Assembly: GCF_002585305.1 (NCBI RefSeq)
Contig: NZ_NUNF01000021.1
Coordinates: 28,133-92,132, forward strand
Direction of reading: 5' to 3'
DNA from: Bacillus sp. AFS037270
GTDB taxonomy: Bacteria; Bacillota; Bacilli; Bacillales_B; DSM-18226
Length of the DNA stretch: 64,000 nt
Numbering within the stretch: position 1 is the stretch's first letter; each line of letters starts with the position of its first letter. This document shows, one piece after another, positions 1-9,494 of this stretch. The translations under genes were made by a program, and so were the position numbers. The notes beneath the pieces are model-generated. The model searched no databases, had not been told where the DNA came from, and saw only the letters and a list, made by a program, of their open reading frames with translations.

Positions 1-506
1 AGCAACATATGCAAGAATTAGGGTTTCCAAGTCTAACAGATTCGAGTATCGATTTTGCACAAGCCATGTATGCTACACTCACAGAGGAAGAGAAACAAAG
101 CGCAGCAGTGGCTGTTGGGAAAGACATGGCCAGAAGGTTAGCTGAAAGACCAATCGCCGATTTTATTGTTCCTTTTTCCGAACAAGTAAGTTTTATGAGT
201 GGATCGACGGATGTAGCTGATGTAAGCTGGAATGTTCCCACTGCACAATGTGTGACGTCGACTTGGGCTTTTGGTACCCCGTTCCATACGTGGCAGGTCG
301 TCGCTCAAGGGAAAGAAGAGTATGCGCACGATGCGATGTTACTTGCGGGAAAAGCAATTGCTTGTACAGCGATTTCGGCACTCGAGAATCCCGAACTGAT
401 TGAAAGCGCCAAAAAAGAATTAACAGAAACGCTCGATGGAGAAACTTATGAATCACTCATTCCTTTGGAATTGGTGCCACCGAAAATGATGCTAGCAAGC
501 AAATGA
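1..506 (+). CDS. M20 family metallopeptidase, AbgB-like, C-terminal part (5' end outside window)
   Basis: The reading frame is open to the left edge, so only the last ~168 residues are seen. The stretch GSTDVADVSWNVP followed by a conserved Thr-Trp-x-x-Gly-Thr-Pro-x-His-Thr-Trp-Gln block and a terminal Leu-x-Pro-Pro-Lys matches the C-terminal metal-binding region of the AbgB-type amidohydrolases (p-aminobenzoyl-glutamate utilisation subunit B) of the M20 family, which hydrolyse N-acyl amino acids in the cytoplasm. The His in the TPFHTW block is expected to be a metal ligand or active-site residue in this family. An in-frame ATG at 9 is internal, not a start. Substrate cannot be assigned from this fragment. 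A 13-bp stem-loop follows the stop codon. Confidence 0.8.
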   Translation, partial: QHMQELGFPSLTDSSIDFAQAMYATLTEEEKQSAAVAVGKDMARRLAERPIADFIVPFSEQVSFMSGSTDVADVSWNVPTAQCVTSTWAFGTPFHTWQVVAQGKEEYAHDAMLLAGKAIACTAISALENPELIESAKKELTETLDGETYESLIPLELVPPKMMLASK

Positions 507-538
507 TCATTTTGTATGAATTTTGAATTCCAATCACT

Positions 539-571
539 TTTGCCCTTCTACTATAAAGGTAGAAGGGCAAA
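539..571 (+). terminator. 13-bp stem-loop after the M20 gene
   Basis: A perfect 13-bp inverted repeat (TTTGCCCTTCTAC and its complement) with a 7-nt loop lies 33 nt after the stop codon at 506. The following bases are not a strong T run, so it may be a weak terminator or serve both strands. Confidence 0.5.
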
Positions 572-620
572 ATATTGATAGGTGTAAATATTAGTGACCA
601 CGAGGAAAGGAGTGCACTAT

Positions 621-2180
621 ATGTCCTTTACTTCTTTACGAGAATTAATTGAACTGGCAGAAAAAGAAAATACCACTATCGCTGAGATCATGTTAAAAAC
701 AGAAGAAGAACAAAATGGGATCCCTAAGCATCAATTATTGGGAAAAATGGCTGAGCAATTGGGCGTAATGGAGGAAGCCGTCCGAAAAGGGACGGAAAGT
801 CCTGTGATGTCTCGGACCGGTTTGACAGGTGGAGATGGCTATCGTATGAATCTTTATGCTCAAAAAGGGATCTCCTTTGTCCATCCCAAAACATTAGATA
901 CCCTTTCCTACGCGCTGAGTGTGTCTGAAGTAAATGCCGCCATGGGGAGGATTGTTGCCACACCAACGGCAGGTTCGGCAGGCATATTGCCGGGAGTTCT
1001 GATTCATGCCCTTGAAAGTGGAAGATTTAAACGAGAAGAGATTGTCCTTTCGATGTTTACGGCCTCTGCACTGGGATTAGTCATTGCTAATAAGGCATCC
1101 ATATCTGGAGCGGCAGGCGGATGTCAGGCAGAGGTTGGTTCTGCAACCGCGATGGCAGCAGGTACACTGGTTGAATTAGCAGGGGGAACACCGTCACAGG
1201 TCGGAAACGCCGTAGGGATTGCATTGAAAAATTCTTTAGGGCTGGTTTGCGATCCTGTCGCAGGACTGGTAGAAATCCCTTGCATTATCAGAAATGGACT
1301 ACATGCCATAACCGCCCAAGCGGCAGCTGATATGGCGTTAGCTGGTGTAAATAGCTTGATCCCGCCTGATGAAGTCATTTATGTGATGCATGAAGTAGGA
1401 CAACAAATGCCCGAATCATTAAGGGAAACAGGAATAGGAGGGCTTGCAGGAACTCCAACTGGCAAGAAACTCATGGGACAGGTGTTTAATAAGAAAACAG
1501 GAAGTCAGCCGGCAAAATATCAAAGTGCATATGATATCATTGGCCCAATTATGGTCGGTCCCTCAAGTTCTCATACAGCGGGTGCCGTTCGAATCGGCAG
1601 TATTGCCAATCAGGTATTAAACGAAAAACCTGTCCATGTGAAGTTTTCCTTAATGGGCTCTTTTGCGGAAACGTATGAAGGACATGGTACCGATGTAGCT
1701 TTATTAGCTGGGGTACTCGGGTTATCAACGAGTGATGAAAATGTCCCTCATGCAAAAAAGTTAGCTGAGCAGAATGGGTTGTCATACGAATTTACAAAAA
1801 GAATCCTGGGAAGTTACCATCCAAATACGGTTCTAATTGAATTGGAAGGGGAAACGAGGAGTATAAAGATATTGGCGAGTTCACTGGGCGGTGGAAAGGT
1901 GGAGGTTCAAGAATTGGATGATTATCCGTTAAAATTCTCGGGTGAGCGGCCAACACTTGTAATCCGTCACATCGACAAACAAGGATTTCTTGCGGAATTA
2001 TCTAATATCCTTGATAAACATGGGTTTAACATCGCGCGACTGGGTCTTGAACGGTCTAAAAAAGGTGGACCAGCAATTACCATTTGCGAGGTGGATGAAA
2101 GGTCCGTTACCGATATCATTCCAATTTTGAAAAATGAACTAGAAATTTTAGAAGATATTCTTTTAGTTCATTTACCTTAA
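621..2180 (+). CDS. L-serine dehydratase, single chain with alpha part followed by beta part
   Basis: Iron-sulfur L-serine ammonia-lyase, converting L-serine to pyruvate and ammonia in the cytoplasm. Start chosen at ATG 621 because AAAGGAG lies 9 nt upstream; an in-frame ATG-like extension to 594 has no such site. Residues 1 to about 290 are the SdaAA (alpha) domain, with cysteines at 168, 210 and 221 that fit the three ligands of the [4Fe-4S] cluster. Residues from about 304 begin the SdaAB (beta) domain with the hallmark VGPSSSHTAG, and residues about 444-519 form an ACT domain. Bacillus subtilis keeps the two subunits as separate genes, and the E. coli single-chain enzymes have the beta part first, so the alpha-beta order here is uncommon. 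Monocistronic, closed by a strong terminator. Confidence 0.93.
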   Translation: MSFTSLRELIELAEKENTTIAEIMLKTEEEQNGIPKHQLLGKMAEQLGVMEEAVRKGTESPVMSRTGLTGGDGYRMNLYAQKGISFVHPKTLDTLSYALSVSEVNAAMGRIVATPTAGSAGILPGVLIHALESGRFKREEIVLSMFTASALGLVIANKASISGAAGGCQAEVGSATAMAAGTLVELAGGTPSQVGNAVGIALKNSLGLVCDPVAGLVEIPCIIRNGLHAITAQAAADMALAGVNSLIPPDEVIYVMHEVGQQMPESLRETGIGGLAGTPTGKKLMGQVFNKKTGSQPAKYQSAYDIIGPIMVGPSSSHTAGAVRIGSIANQVLNEKPVHVKFSLMGSFAETYEGHGTDVALLAGVLGLSTSDENVPHAKKLAEQNGLSYEFTKRILGSYHPNTVLIELEGETRSIKILASSLGGGKVEVQELDDYPLKFSGERPTLVIRHIDKQGFLAELSNILDKHGFNIARLGLERSKKGGPAITICEVDERSVTDIIPILKNELEILEDILLVHLP

Positions 2181-2224
2181 GTCAGTGTGCCTGAAATGAC
2201 AAAAACCAAATAATGCTAGTTACT

Positions 2225-2277
2225 AGATTTACTTATGGAGGAGGGCATTACCTCCTCCGTAAGTAAATCTTTTTTTT
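2225..2277 (+). terminator. Rho-independent terminator of serine dehydratase gene
   Basis: A 20-bp stem with one G-U pair and a 6-nt loop, AGATTTACTTATGGAGGAGG paired to its complement, is followed by eight T residues. It lies 44 nt past the stop codon. Confidence 0.95.
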
Positions 2278-2341
2278 GTAAAGGCAGTTTACGAATCGTT
2301 GTAGGGCATGTAACAGTTATTGGTTGAAAAAACTTGAAACC

Positions 2342-2782
2342 CTAACCTCTGTAAACACTATCACATGTTCCAGGTTTTGGTTCATAATAACAATGATTTT
2401 TAAATTGACCAGATTGTGGTTGACCGTACCATGTAGGAGGGCATGGAGCATGTGGATTAAAATACCAAAGGGCATATTTTCCAGGGTGTTGTCTCCAATA
2501 ATCCAAATTCTGTTTTGCTAATCTTCTTTCAGCAGTTCTCGCTCTTTGATAAAATACATTTCCTTTTTGAACAGCTTCAAAGGAAAAATTTCCTCCTTGT
2601 ACTTGATAAATAACTTGGTTAATTGTTCTTAACCCTTTAAAGTCTAAACAATTTGCTACAAGACGATTAACAATTACGTTTCCAACATATAACATTCCCA
2701 GTTTTCCTTCACCTTCGGCTTCTGCCCTCATCATCCTTGCCATTAAGTTAACGTCCGAAGTTCGATAATTTGCTCTTGGCAT
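2342..2782 (-). CDS. cwlJ: Spore cortex-lytic / cell wall hydrolase CwlJ
   Basis: 146-residue protein of the SleB/CwlJ hydrolase family, which degrades cortex peptidoglycan during germination; CwlJ is made in the mother cell and sits in the coat. The N-terminal region has the family pattern ARMMRAEAEGEG with a catalytic-type Glu, followed by NVIVNR, and the C-terminal part has YALWYFNPHAPCPP and KNHCYYEP, all typical of CwlJ. Length is close to the usual ~142 residues. The start has GGAGGTG 6 nt upstream. There is no signal peptide, as expected for CwlJ and unlike SleB. It stands alone; its usual partner gerQ is not next to it. Confidence 0.92.
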   Translation of the reverse strand: MPRANYRTSDVNLMARMMRAEAEGEGKLGMLYVGNVIVNRLVANCLDFKGLRTINQVIYQVQGGNFSFEAVQKGNVFYQRARTAERRLAKQNLDYWRQHPGKYALWYFNPHAPCPPTWYGQPQSGQFKNHCYYEPKPGTCDSVYRG

Positions 2783-3199
2783 TTTTTCACCTCCAAAAAT
2801 ATAGTATAAAAAAAAGCCTACATGTAGACTTTTTCAAATAAAATCACCTTTCATGCTAGTCCAAAAGACCAGAAGCCTGCGGAACAAATGTCCTTCATAA
2901 ACGAGATGAAGACCCCAAGAAGAAAGTGTCCTTCATAAGTAGATGATGACCAAATGAACCGATATTACGGCCACTCTTATCGGTCAGAACCAAGGCGAAT
3001 AAACTCCTTCAGGGGATCAGACTATCGTTTTTTTTCATTACCCTTAAGCCCAACCTTTTAGAAATCACTCGCCAGAAAGGAAAAAGCCAATAAAAATATG
3101 TTTAACGATATAATAAATTCTAATTATCCCTTATAATAGTATTAGAGAAATTTGTAAAAAGGAGAATACATAGTCAACTTTGAAAGGGGATACATAATT
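2783..3199. other. Intergenic region between cwlJ and fbp with imperfect direct repeat
   Basis: No convincing gene. It holds a short hairpin with a T run on the minus strand at about 2811-2837, a direct repeat of about 25 bp (TGTCCTTCATAA...GACC at 2889-2914 and 2927-2951), and a TATAAT box at 3132-3137 upstream of fbp with no good -35 partner. The divergent promoters of cwlJ and fbp must lie here. Confidence 0.5.
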
Positions 3200-5131
3200 T
3201 TGAATGCAAAATATCTAGATTTACTCGCCCAAAAATATGATAGTGCTGAAAAAGTAGCAACAGAAATTATTAATCTCGAATCCATCTTAAATCTACCAAA
3301 GGGGACTGAACATTTTGTTAGCGATTTACATGGTGAATATCAAGCCTTTCAACATGTGTTAAGAAATGGTTCAGGGAAGGTTAAAGAGAAAATTAATGAC
3401 TTGTTTCAATATATCTTAACGGAAAACCAAAGGAATGAATTTGCAACATTAATTTATTATCCAGAAGAAAAACTTCAGTTAATAAAAAATCATTTTTATA
3501 ATGAACTAGAATTAAATCAATGGTATGCAGAAATGATTGAGCGGATGATTATGCTCATCTCTTTTGCCTCCTCTAAATATACACGCTCTAAGTTACGGAA
3601 AGCTTTGCCGAATCAGTTTGTCTATATCATTGAAGAGCTGCTTTACAAAAAAAATGATTCCACTAATAAGGATGATTACTATTCAAAAATTGTCCAACAG
3701 ATTATCTCTTTAGGACAGGCCGATAAGCTAATCATAGGTCTTGCCTATACGACACAGAGGTTAGTTGTCGACCATCTTCATGTAGTGGGGGATATTTACG
3801 ACCGTGGACCCGAGCCAGATAAAATTATGGAAACATTGATCGGTTACCATTCAGTAGATATTCAGTGGGGAAACCACGATGTCCTATGGCTGGGTGCCTT
3901 TGCTGGATCAAAGGTATGTCTGGCAAATATTATTCGTATTTGTGCGAGATACGACAATTTGGATATTATTGAAGACGTATATGGAATCAATCTTAGACCA
4001 TTACTTAATCTAGCAGAAAAGTACTATGGGGACAATCCAGTATTTAGACCTAAGGTCCATTCCGATAAAAGTCCATCTGATCATGAACAACTGCAAATTA
4101 CAAAAATTCATCAAGCAATCGCCATGATTCAATTTAAACTGGAAATCCCGATCATCAAGAGGCGCCCGTATTTTAATATGTCAGAAAGACTTTTACTTGA
4201 GAAAATTGATTATGAAAAGAACGAAATAACGATACACGGGAAAACCTACCCTCTAGTAAATAGTTGCTTTGCAACTGTTAATCCAGAGCAGCCTGATCAA
4301 TTACTAGATGAGGAAGAACAAGTGATAGAAAAATTGTTATTTTCCGTGCAGCATTCCGAAAAGCTAGCTAGGCATATGAAATTTCTAATGAAAAAAGGCA
4401 GCCTTTATTTGAAATATAACGGTAACTTGTTAATTCATGGCTGCATTCCTTTAGATGAAGAAGGAAATATGGAAAAAATGACGATTGAGAATAAAACGTA
4501 TGCAGGCCGTGAATTACTTGATACGTTTGAATATAATTTACGTTATTCCTTTGATCACCCGGAAATGACTGATGACCTTGCAACAGATATGGTTTGGTAT
4601 TTATGGACCGGAGAATATTCATCCCTCTTTGGAAAAAGAGAGATGACCACTTTTGAAAGGTACTTTATTAAGGAGAAGGAAACGCATAAGGAGAAAAAGA
4701 ACCCTTATTATTACTTACGTGAAAATGAAGAAATTTGTAAAAAATTACTTGCTGAATTTGATCTCGACCCTGAGCAGGGGCATATTATCAACGGCCATAC
4801 GCCAGTAAAAGAAATTGAGGGAGAAAATCCCATCAAAGCGAGTGGAAGAATGATAGTCATCGATGGTGGTTTCTCAAAACCCTATCAATCTGTAACAGGT
4901 ATAGCAGGGTATACACTACTTTATAATTCCTACGGTATGCAATTGGTTGCTCATAAACAGTTCCATTCCAAAGAAGATGTCTTATGTGACGGTACGGATG
5001 TATTATCTGTAAAAAGAGTAGTAGATAAAGAGTTGGTGAGAAAAAAGGTAAGAGAAACGAATATTGGTAAAGAACTATTACAGGAAATTGAAATTTTAAA
5101 TAGCTTGAGGGAATATCGTTATATGAATTAA
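3200..5131 (+). CDS. fbp: Fructose-1,6-bisphosphatase, class 3
   Basis: Gluconeogenic enzyme that hydrolyses fructose 1,6-bisphosphate to fructose 6-phosphate, of the firmicute-specific class 3 family with a calcineurin-like metallophosphoesterase core. Visible metal and active-site motifs: SDLHGE near residue 42, GDIYDRG near 197, GNHD near 225, HGC near 413 and NGHTPV near 535. 643 residues, similar to the ~670 of B. subtilis Fbp. The start is TTG 3200, supported by AAAGGGGA 9 nt upstream; the nearby ATG at 3204 is out of frame. It is a single-gene unit followed by a stem-loop. Confidence 0.96.
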   Translation: MNAKYLDLLAQKYDSAEKVATEIINLESILNLPKGTEHFVSDLHGEYQAFQHVLRNGSGKVKEKINDLFQYILTENQRNEFATLIYYPEEKLQLIKNHFYNELELNQWYAEMIERMIMLISFASSKYTRSKLRKALPNQFVYIIEELLYKKNDSTNKDDYYSKIVQQIISLGQADKLIIGLAYTTQRLVVDHLHVVGDIYDRGPEPDKIMETLIGYHSVDIQWGNHDVLWLGAFAGSKVCLANIIRICARYDNLDIIEDVYGINLRPLLNLAEKYYGDNPVFRPKVHSDKSPSDHEQLQITKIHQAIAMIQFKLEIPIIKRRPYFNMSERLLLEKIDYEKNEITIHGKTYPLVNSCFATVNPEQPDQLLDEEEQVIEKLLFSVQHSEKLARHMKFLMKKGSLYLKYNGNLLIHGCIPLDEEGNMEKMTIENKTYAGRELLDTFEYNLRYSFDHPEMTDDLATDMVWYLWTGEYSSLFGKREMTTFERYFIKEKETHKEKKNPYYYLRENEEICKKLLAEFDLDPEQGHIINGHTPVKEIEGENPIKASGRMIVIDGGFSKPYQSVTGIAGYTLLYNSYGMQLVAHKQFHSKEDVLCDGTDVLSVKRVVDKELVRKKVRETNIGKELLQEIEILNSLREYRYMN

Positions 5132-5161
5132 CAAAAAGGTAATAAAAATAAAGCACATAAA

Positions 5162-5194
5162 AAATCCATCCTTGTGAGTTAGAAGGATGGATTT
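5162..5194. terminator. 12-bp stem-loop downstream of fbp
   Basis: Perfect 12-bp inverted repeat (AAATCCATCCTT and complement) with a 9-nt loop, 30 nt past the fbp stop. The plus side lacks a T run; the minus side reads into six Ts, so it resembles a terminator on the minus strand more, or acts on both. Confidence 0.5.
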
Positions 5195-5218
5195 AACCAT
5201 ATTTAAAATGAGGCAATG

Positions 5219-5310
5219 GACTTCAAGAAAAAGCAGGTAGTGGGCGGGTAAAAGCTCAAGTACCTGTTTTTTTTTATTGGGAAAAAGCATGAACCTACGA
5301 GACCATGACA
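5219..5310. repeat. Dispersed intergenic repeat, copy 1
   Basis: About 90 bp that can be aligned with 26781-26870: both begin GACTTCA, contain an inverted pair around GCAGGTA and TACCTG followed by a T-rich run, then GAAAAA, then GAACCTAC(A/G)AGAC. The hairpin plus T tract could act as a terminator. Identity is moderate, with the ends of the hairpin best kept. Confidence 0.6.
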
Positions 5311-5407
5311 AGGAGGCATCAAGGATGTCTCTCGTTTTTACTTTTTACATATTTTGTTACATACACTTGAAGAACATCTGTTAAAAAATAGTAACGTTTT
5401 CAAAGTA

Positions 5408-5451
5408 AATAACGAATGAATTGAGAAAAATATTAAATAATGTTCGCCTTT
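5408..5451. promoter_or_regulatory. Candidate PurR operator (two inverted PurBox-like sites)
   Basis: Upstream of purT, CGAAT at 5413 and the inverted GTTCG at 5442 form two 13-bp windows (5408-5420 and 5439-5451) in opposite orientation with 18 bp between them. Known PurR targets have two inverted CCGAAC-centred boxes spaced by 16-17 bp. The box matches are imperfect (the right-hand box is better), so this is a suggestion only. Confidence 0.35.
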
Positions 5452-5529
5452 TGTGTGAAAATATCACTTGAACGATTTGTAGATATGGGTTAATATAAGC
5501 AAAAAACAAACAATAAGGGGTTGTGTGAA

Positions 5530-6696
5530 ATGTTTGGTATCCAGACAAAGAAAGTGTTGTTACTCGGTTCTGGTGAGCTTGGTAAAGAGACGATCATCGA
5601 GGCACAGCGGTTAGGACTTGAGACCATAGCTGTAGATAGATATGAAAACGCTCCGGCAATGCAGGTGGCCCATCGTTCCTATGTGGTGGGCATGCTCGAT
5701 GGAGAAGAACTTCGCAGAGTGATAGAACAAGAGAAGCCGGATTTGGTAGTTCCTGAAATTGAGGCAATCGCAACAGAAACCTTAATCGACCTTGAAAACG
5801 AAGGATTCCGTATTGTACCGACTGCTAAAGCAGTGAACTTGACCATGGATAGGGAAGGAATCCGACGCTTGGCAAGCGAAGAACTAGGGATTCCTACAGC
5901 AAAATATGCTTTTGCGAACACATTAGAGGAATTAAGGGATGCTGTAGAGGAAATCGGGATTCCATGCGTGATTAAACCAATCATGAGTTCATCTGGTAAA
6001 GGGCAAACCGTTTGCCGTTCGATAGAGGATGTAGAATGGTCTTGGAACGAGGCTATTTTAGGTGGAAGAGGCAAAAAAACTCGGGTGATTGTCGAGGAAT
6101 TTATCCATTTTGAATCGGAAATTACACTACTAACAGTCCGTTCCATTTCAGGAACAACCTACTGTGCTCCAATCGGACATGTCCAAAAAGATGGTGACTA
6201 TATTGAATCCTGGCAGCCGCATGACATGTCAACTGAACAAATCGCAAAAGCACAGGATATCGCCAAAAAAATCACCGATGCTCTTGGCGGGTACGGAATT
6301 TTTGGAGTTGAATTATTTCTTTCTCCACAAGGTGTTTATTTTAGTGAAGTATCACCACGGCCTCATGATACGGGGATGGTTACAATGGTAACACAGGACC
6401 TATCGGAATTTGCCTTACATGTAAGAGCAATTTTAGGCTACCCGATTCCATCTGTTCAGCTATTGAAACCAGGTGCAAGTCATACGATTAAAGCAACGAA
6501 GGAAAGTAATACCTACCGAATAGCTGGAATTTCTGAAAGCTTATCCATCCCAGATACACAGATAAGGGTCTTTGGAAAGCCGGTAACAAAAGTGGGACGA
6601 CGTATGGCAGTAGTGTTAAGCAGCGGAGAATCAGTCGAAGAAGCAAGGCAGCGAGCCGCAGTAGCAGCTAGCAAAATGATGGTTACTCACGACTAA
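5530..6696 (+). CDS. purT: Formate-dependent phosphoribosylglycinamide formyltransferase (GAR transformylase 2)
   Basis: ATP-grasp enzyme that uses formate and ATP to formylate GAR in purine synthesis, bypassing 10-formyl-tetrahydrofolate. Features: N-terminal [10 protein letters not shown], the ATP-grasp region with [13 protein letters not shown] near residue 150, FGVELF and [16 protein letters not shown] around residues 260-285, and a C-terminal [11 protein letters not shown]. Start chosen at ATG 5530, 9 nt after AAGGGG; TTG 5521 abuts that site and is unlikely. 388 residues, the usual length. A purine-repressor-like site lies upstream. The next gene is a probable formate/oxalate-type transporter, which fits the need for formate. 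Confidence 0.95.
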   Translation: MFGIQTKKVLLLGSGELGKETIIEAQRLGLETIAVDRYENAPAMQVAHRSYVVGMLDGEELRRVIEQEKPDLVVPEIEAIATETLIDLENEGFRIVPTAKAVNLTMDREGIRRLASEELGIPTAKYAFANTLEELRDAVEEIGIPCVIKPIMSSSGKGQTVCRSIEDVEWSWNEAILGGRGKKTRVIVEEFIHFESEITLLTVRSISGTTYCAPIGHVQKDGDYIESWQPHDMSTEQIAKAQDIAKKITDALGGYGIFGVELFLSPQGVYFSEVSPRPHDTGMVTMVTQDLSEFALHVRAILGYPIPSVQLLKPGASHTIKATKESNTYRIAGISESLSIPDTQIRVFGKPVTKVGRRMAVVLSSGESVEEARQRAAVAASKMMVTHD

Positions 6697-6754
6697 GTAC
6701 GATTTGAAATCAACTCACAGCTTGGAAATACAACATGAAAAAGGGGACGGAAGG

Positions 6755-8026
6755 ATGCAAACAAAAAATCGGTGGTTGATCGCTCTTTCAGCCGTTGGAA
6801 TTCATATTTCAATTGGTTCAGTTTATGCCTGGAGTGTTTTTACAAAACCGCTACAAGAACAGATGGGATGGGGATTGAAGCAAATTTCGTTTACGTTTAG
6901 CTTGGCGATTCTATTTTTAGGGTTATCAGCCGCTTTTTTAGGGCACTTTGTCGAGAAGTTTGGACCGAGAGCGGCTGGTATACTTAGCGCTCTATTTTTT
7001 GGAGTTGGAATTGCTGGGGCAGGTTTAGCCATTCATTTAGAATCATTGCTATTACTCTATTTATTTTATGGTATGATTGCAGGAATTGGCTTGGGGGTTG
7101 GTTACATCACACCTGTTTCCACGCTGGTAAAGTGGTTCCCTGACAGGAGAGGTCTCGCAACTGGACTAGCCATCATGGGATTTGGTTTTGCTTCATTGGT
7201 AAGTAGTCCGATTATGAATCATTTAATCGAAACATATGGCATTTCAAACACTTTCTATATTCTTGGTTCTGCCTACTTCATTATCATCTTTTGTTCTGCA
7301 CAGTATCTTGCGCCGCCAAAAGAGGGATGGCTCCCTAAGGGCCTAGAAGCTGCAGCCCAAAAGTCCGGTACGATGAAAATGAAAGAAGACCTCCGTCAGT
7401 TGACCGCCAATGAGGCAGTCAGAACAAGACAGTTTTGGGCCTTGTGGTTGATGCTTTTTATCAATATTACCTGTGGAATCGCGATTCTTTCGGTTGCCTC
7501 TCCAATGGCTCAAGAGTTAGCAGGGATGTCGGCTGCCGGAGCAGCGGCAATGGTTGGAATCATGGGGTTATTTAACGGTTCAGGAAGGATTGCTTGGGCG
7601 ACCATTTCCGATTACATCGGAAGGCCAAATGTTTACACGCTATTTTTTGCTTTTCAAATCGTTGCCTTTTTTAGTCTGCCAAATATAACAGTTGGAATTC
7701 TGTTTTCTATTATTGTTTATATGATAATGACTTGTTATGGAGGAGGATTTGCCTCTATACCTGCCTTTATCGGCGATTTATTCGGAACAAAGCAGCTTGG
7801 GGCCATTCATGGCTACATTTTGACTGCCTGGGCTGCAGCTGGTCTAGTGGGTCCAATCTTTGTATCCTGGGTCAGGGAGACCACTGGAAGCTATCAGGGG
7901 ACTTTAGTCATTTTTTCAGGGATATTTGTAATAGCGCTAGCCGTTTCACTCCTCATTCGTCTAGATATTAGAAAATTAAGGACGAAGAGCGAAAATCAAA
8001 TCATTAAAAAAGCGGGTAATTTTTAA
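6755..8026 (+). CDS. MFS transporter, OFA (oxalate/formate antiporter) family
   Basis: 423-residue, 12-segment major facilitator of the oxalate/formate antiporter-like group. Typical features are the first segment with ISIGSVYAWSVFTKPL, the loop GHFVEKFGPR, the segment GIGLGVGYITPVSTLVKWFPDRRGLATG, and GNGSGRIAW-like NGSGRIAWATISDYIGR in the second half. Start taken as ATG 6755, with AAGGGG 8 nt upstream, rather than 51 nt further out. It begins 58 nt after purT and probably shares its message, so formate or a related small carboxylate is an attractive substrate, but OFA-family members also carry oxalate or other carboxylates and the substrate cannot be read from the sequence. A strong terminator follows. 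Confidence 0.85.
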   Translation: MQTKNRWLIALSAVGIHISIGSVYAWSVFTKPLQEQMGWGLKQISFTFSLAILFLGLSAAFLGHFVEKFGPRAAGILSALFFGVGIAGAGLAIHLESLLLLYLFYGMIAGIGLGVGYITPVSTLVKWFPDRRGLATGLAIMGFGFASLVSSPIMNHLIETYGISNTFYILGSAYFIIIFCSAQYLAPPKEGWLPKGLEAAAQKSGTMKMKEDLRQLTANEAVRTRQFWALWLMLFINITCGIAILSVASPMAQELAGMSAAGAAAMVGIMGLFNGSGRIAWATISDYIGRPNVYTLFFAFQIVAFFSLPNITVGILFSIIVYMIMTCYGGGFASIPAFIGDLFGTKQLGAIHGYILTAWAAAGLVGPIFVSWVRETTGSYQGTLVIFSGIFVIALAVSLLIRLDIRKLRTKSENQIIKKAGNF

Positions 8027-8077
8027 CGTTCAAATCGGTTTTCCATGTTAATCACATAAAAAAATGCACATTAAACC

Positions 8078-8113
8078 AGGGATCACACCAAAATGGTGTG
8101 GTCCCTTCTTTTT
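8078..8113 (+). terminator. Terminator after the purT-OFA unit
   Basis: 13-bp stem (AGGGATCACACCA with one T-G pair) and a 3-nt loop, followed by CTTTTT. It also lies at the end of the convergent minus-strand gene and may work in both directions. Confidence 0.9.
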
Positions 8114-8132
8114 CATTTGCAACACATCTATT

Positions 8133-8597
8133 TCATCCAAGTTTCACAATCGATAATGATGCAGCATTTATACTTCTGTTCTGTAAAATAGGTAATAAGG
8201 TGTCTGTAGCAGCTCCTATATTTTTAAGCTCAATGGTGGCCTTTTTGGGTATATGGATAATTGCTTGTCCTACAAGCATTAGCGTAGCATTATTCACTTG
8301 CCTTGTTATCCCAAAGTTGGTTAGATGATCAGGAACCAAAGAATGATTTAAGAAAATACCATATATCGAAGTTGAAGCAGGACCATCGATTAGCAAAGTA
8401 TATTCAATCTTATAGTCTCCCGATTTTAAAACAGTTAAAGTACCATCATGCCGGGAAAATCTTATATTTTTTAAAGAGCCATGTTCGTTAAAGTGGATAT
8501 TCTCATTTGGTTTTACGAGTATAGGCTCCGTTCCTACCAGAGTAACATAACCATAGGCCGCTGAGGATTTCTCCCAATTTTGATCCGACACTTTCAA
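8133..8597 (-). CDS. Exosporium/BclA C-terminal-domain-like protein
   Basis: 154 residues without signal peptide or membrane segment. The pattern SAAYGYVTLVGTEPILVKPNENIHF, GDYKIEYTLLI, NNATLMLVGQAIIHIPKKATIELKNIG and the terminal INAASLSIVKLG resembles the TNF/C1q-like jelly-roll found at the C terminus of BclA-type collagen-like exosporium proteins, here without the Gly-X-X repeat stalk. Start is TTG 8597 with AGGTGGTGA just upstream. A CATATATTA box about 25 nt further upstream looks like a sigma-K -10 element, but no matching -35 was found. A surface role on the spore is plausible and inferred from the domain only. Confidence 0.6.
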   Translation of the reverse strand: MKVSDQNWEKSSAAYGYVTLVGTEPILVKPNENIHFNEHGSLKNIRFSRHDGTLTVLKSGDYKIEYTLLIDGPASTSIYGIFLNHSLVPDHLTNFGITRQVNNATLMLVGQAIIHIPKKATIELKNIGAATDTLLPILQNRSINAASLSIVKLG

Positions 8598-8865
8598 ATC
8601 ACCACCTTTTCCAAATACTAATATATGATATTGGAGAATGTAAGAAATGATTGTACGTTAATGAAACTTGAGATTTCTTTATTACATTTGTGTGTTGGCC
8701 TCTATGTCCTTTATGAACGTATTAAGTGAAAGTGAATAGGATGTTTCAATCTTTCAGCCTTTTTAAATTCCCCACTGCTTATGTCACTATTTAATCTTCT
8801 ATGATTAATCTCTTTCTCAATAGAAATAATGATAATAATGAAGAAAAATTGTTGGGCGGTACAAA
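8598..8865. other. Intergenic region, no gene recognised
   Basis: AT-rich spacer between divergent genes. Apart from the sigma-K-like -10 box for the minus-strand gene, no clear element was found. Confidence 0.4.
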
Positions 8866-9012
8866 ATGCATTTATTTCATGCCTTGTTATTTTTACTTGC
8901 AGCTATTAGATGGGGAGATTGGAAAAATTGGAGGAGGTATTACCCTACCATCTTATTTTTTATTAGTGGCGACCTTTTAAAGAACACTTTATCCCATAAC
9001 TTGCTGAAATAA
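8866..9012 (+). pseudogene. Truncated CBO0543-family membrane protein (48 residues)
   Basis: A 48-codon frame encodes an N-terminal hydrophobic stretch followed by RWGDWKNWRRYYPTILFF and ISGDLLKN, a run of Trp, Asp and Tyr that I associate with the N-terminal part of the CBO0543 family of small membrane proteins, usually ~160-200 residues. The frame stops at TAA 9010, just before the next gene, where the rest of the family protein would be expected. Ribosome binding signal is weak (GGGCGG). Either a decayed gene or a very short member. Confidence 0.5.
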
Positions 9013-9021
9013 GGGGAGTTT

Positions 9022-9477
9022 ATGAATATAACCATCATCTCATCCATCACTTTATTAATTCTCATTTCTTTTTGTGTTACACCAAAAAAACTGCATATTT
9101 TTGAAATAATATTTATTTGGCTTGTCGTGTGGCTGCTCATGCACCCGTTATCTTGGATCATATACGTGAATTTAACTTGGATAAAAGTATCGACGAAAAT
9201 AGGGGATTTTTGGACTTATGCCTTTGATAGATTAATTCTTTTTCCGCTTTTGATTGTTCTTTTTTTTGAGGCTTCGTTGAGATTCAATCGAAAAGCAGCA
9301 AAATGTATCATTCTTTTCGTGGCAATATTAATTTTAATGCTTAATGAATATGTTTTGCTCAAAATGGAAGTTCTTCATGAGGTAAAGTGGAATATTGTCT
9401 CTTCTTTTATTGAAAAGTCCTTTATTCTACTCGTTTCTTATTTTTTATGGATGAAATTTAGGGAAAAATTTAGTTAA
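9022..9477 (+). CDS. Small integral membrane protein, CBO0543-family-like
   Basis: 151 residues with four or five hydrophobic segments and the conserved-looking GDFWTYAFDRLILFPLL block in the middle. AAGGGGA lies 5 nt before the ATG. Family recognition rests on the general pattern of CBO0543 members and on its neighbour at 8866. Function of the family is unknown. It is 17 nt upstream of another membrane protein gene and is probably co-transcribed with it. Confidence 0.65.
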   Translation: MNITIISSITLLILISFCVTPKKLHIFEIIFIWLVVWLLMHPLSWIIYVNLTWIKVSTKIGDFWTYAFDRLILFPLLIVLFFEASLRFNRKAAKCIILFVAILILMLNEYVLLKMEVLHEVKWNIVSSFIEKSFILLVSYFLWMKFREKFS

Positions 9478-9494
9478 GAGGAGTTTTGGTACCC

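Noticed and set aside
8940..9161. Minus-strand 73-codon frame
   Set aside because: It lies across the truncated CBO0543 fragment and the start of its neighbour, both better supported on the plus strand.
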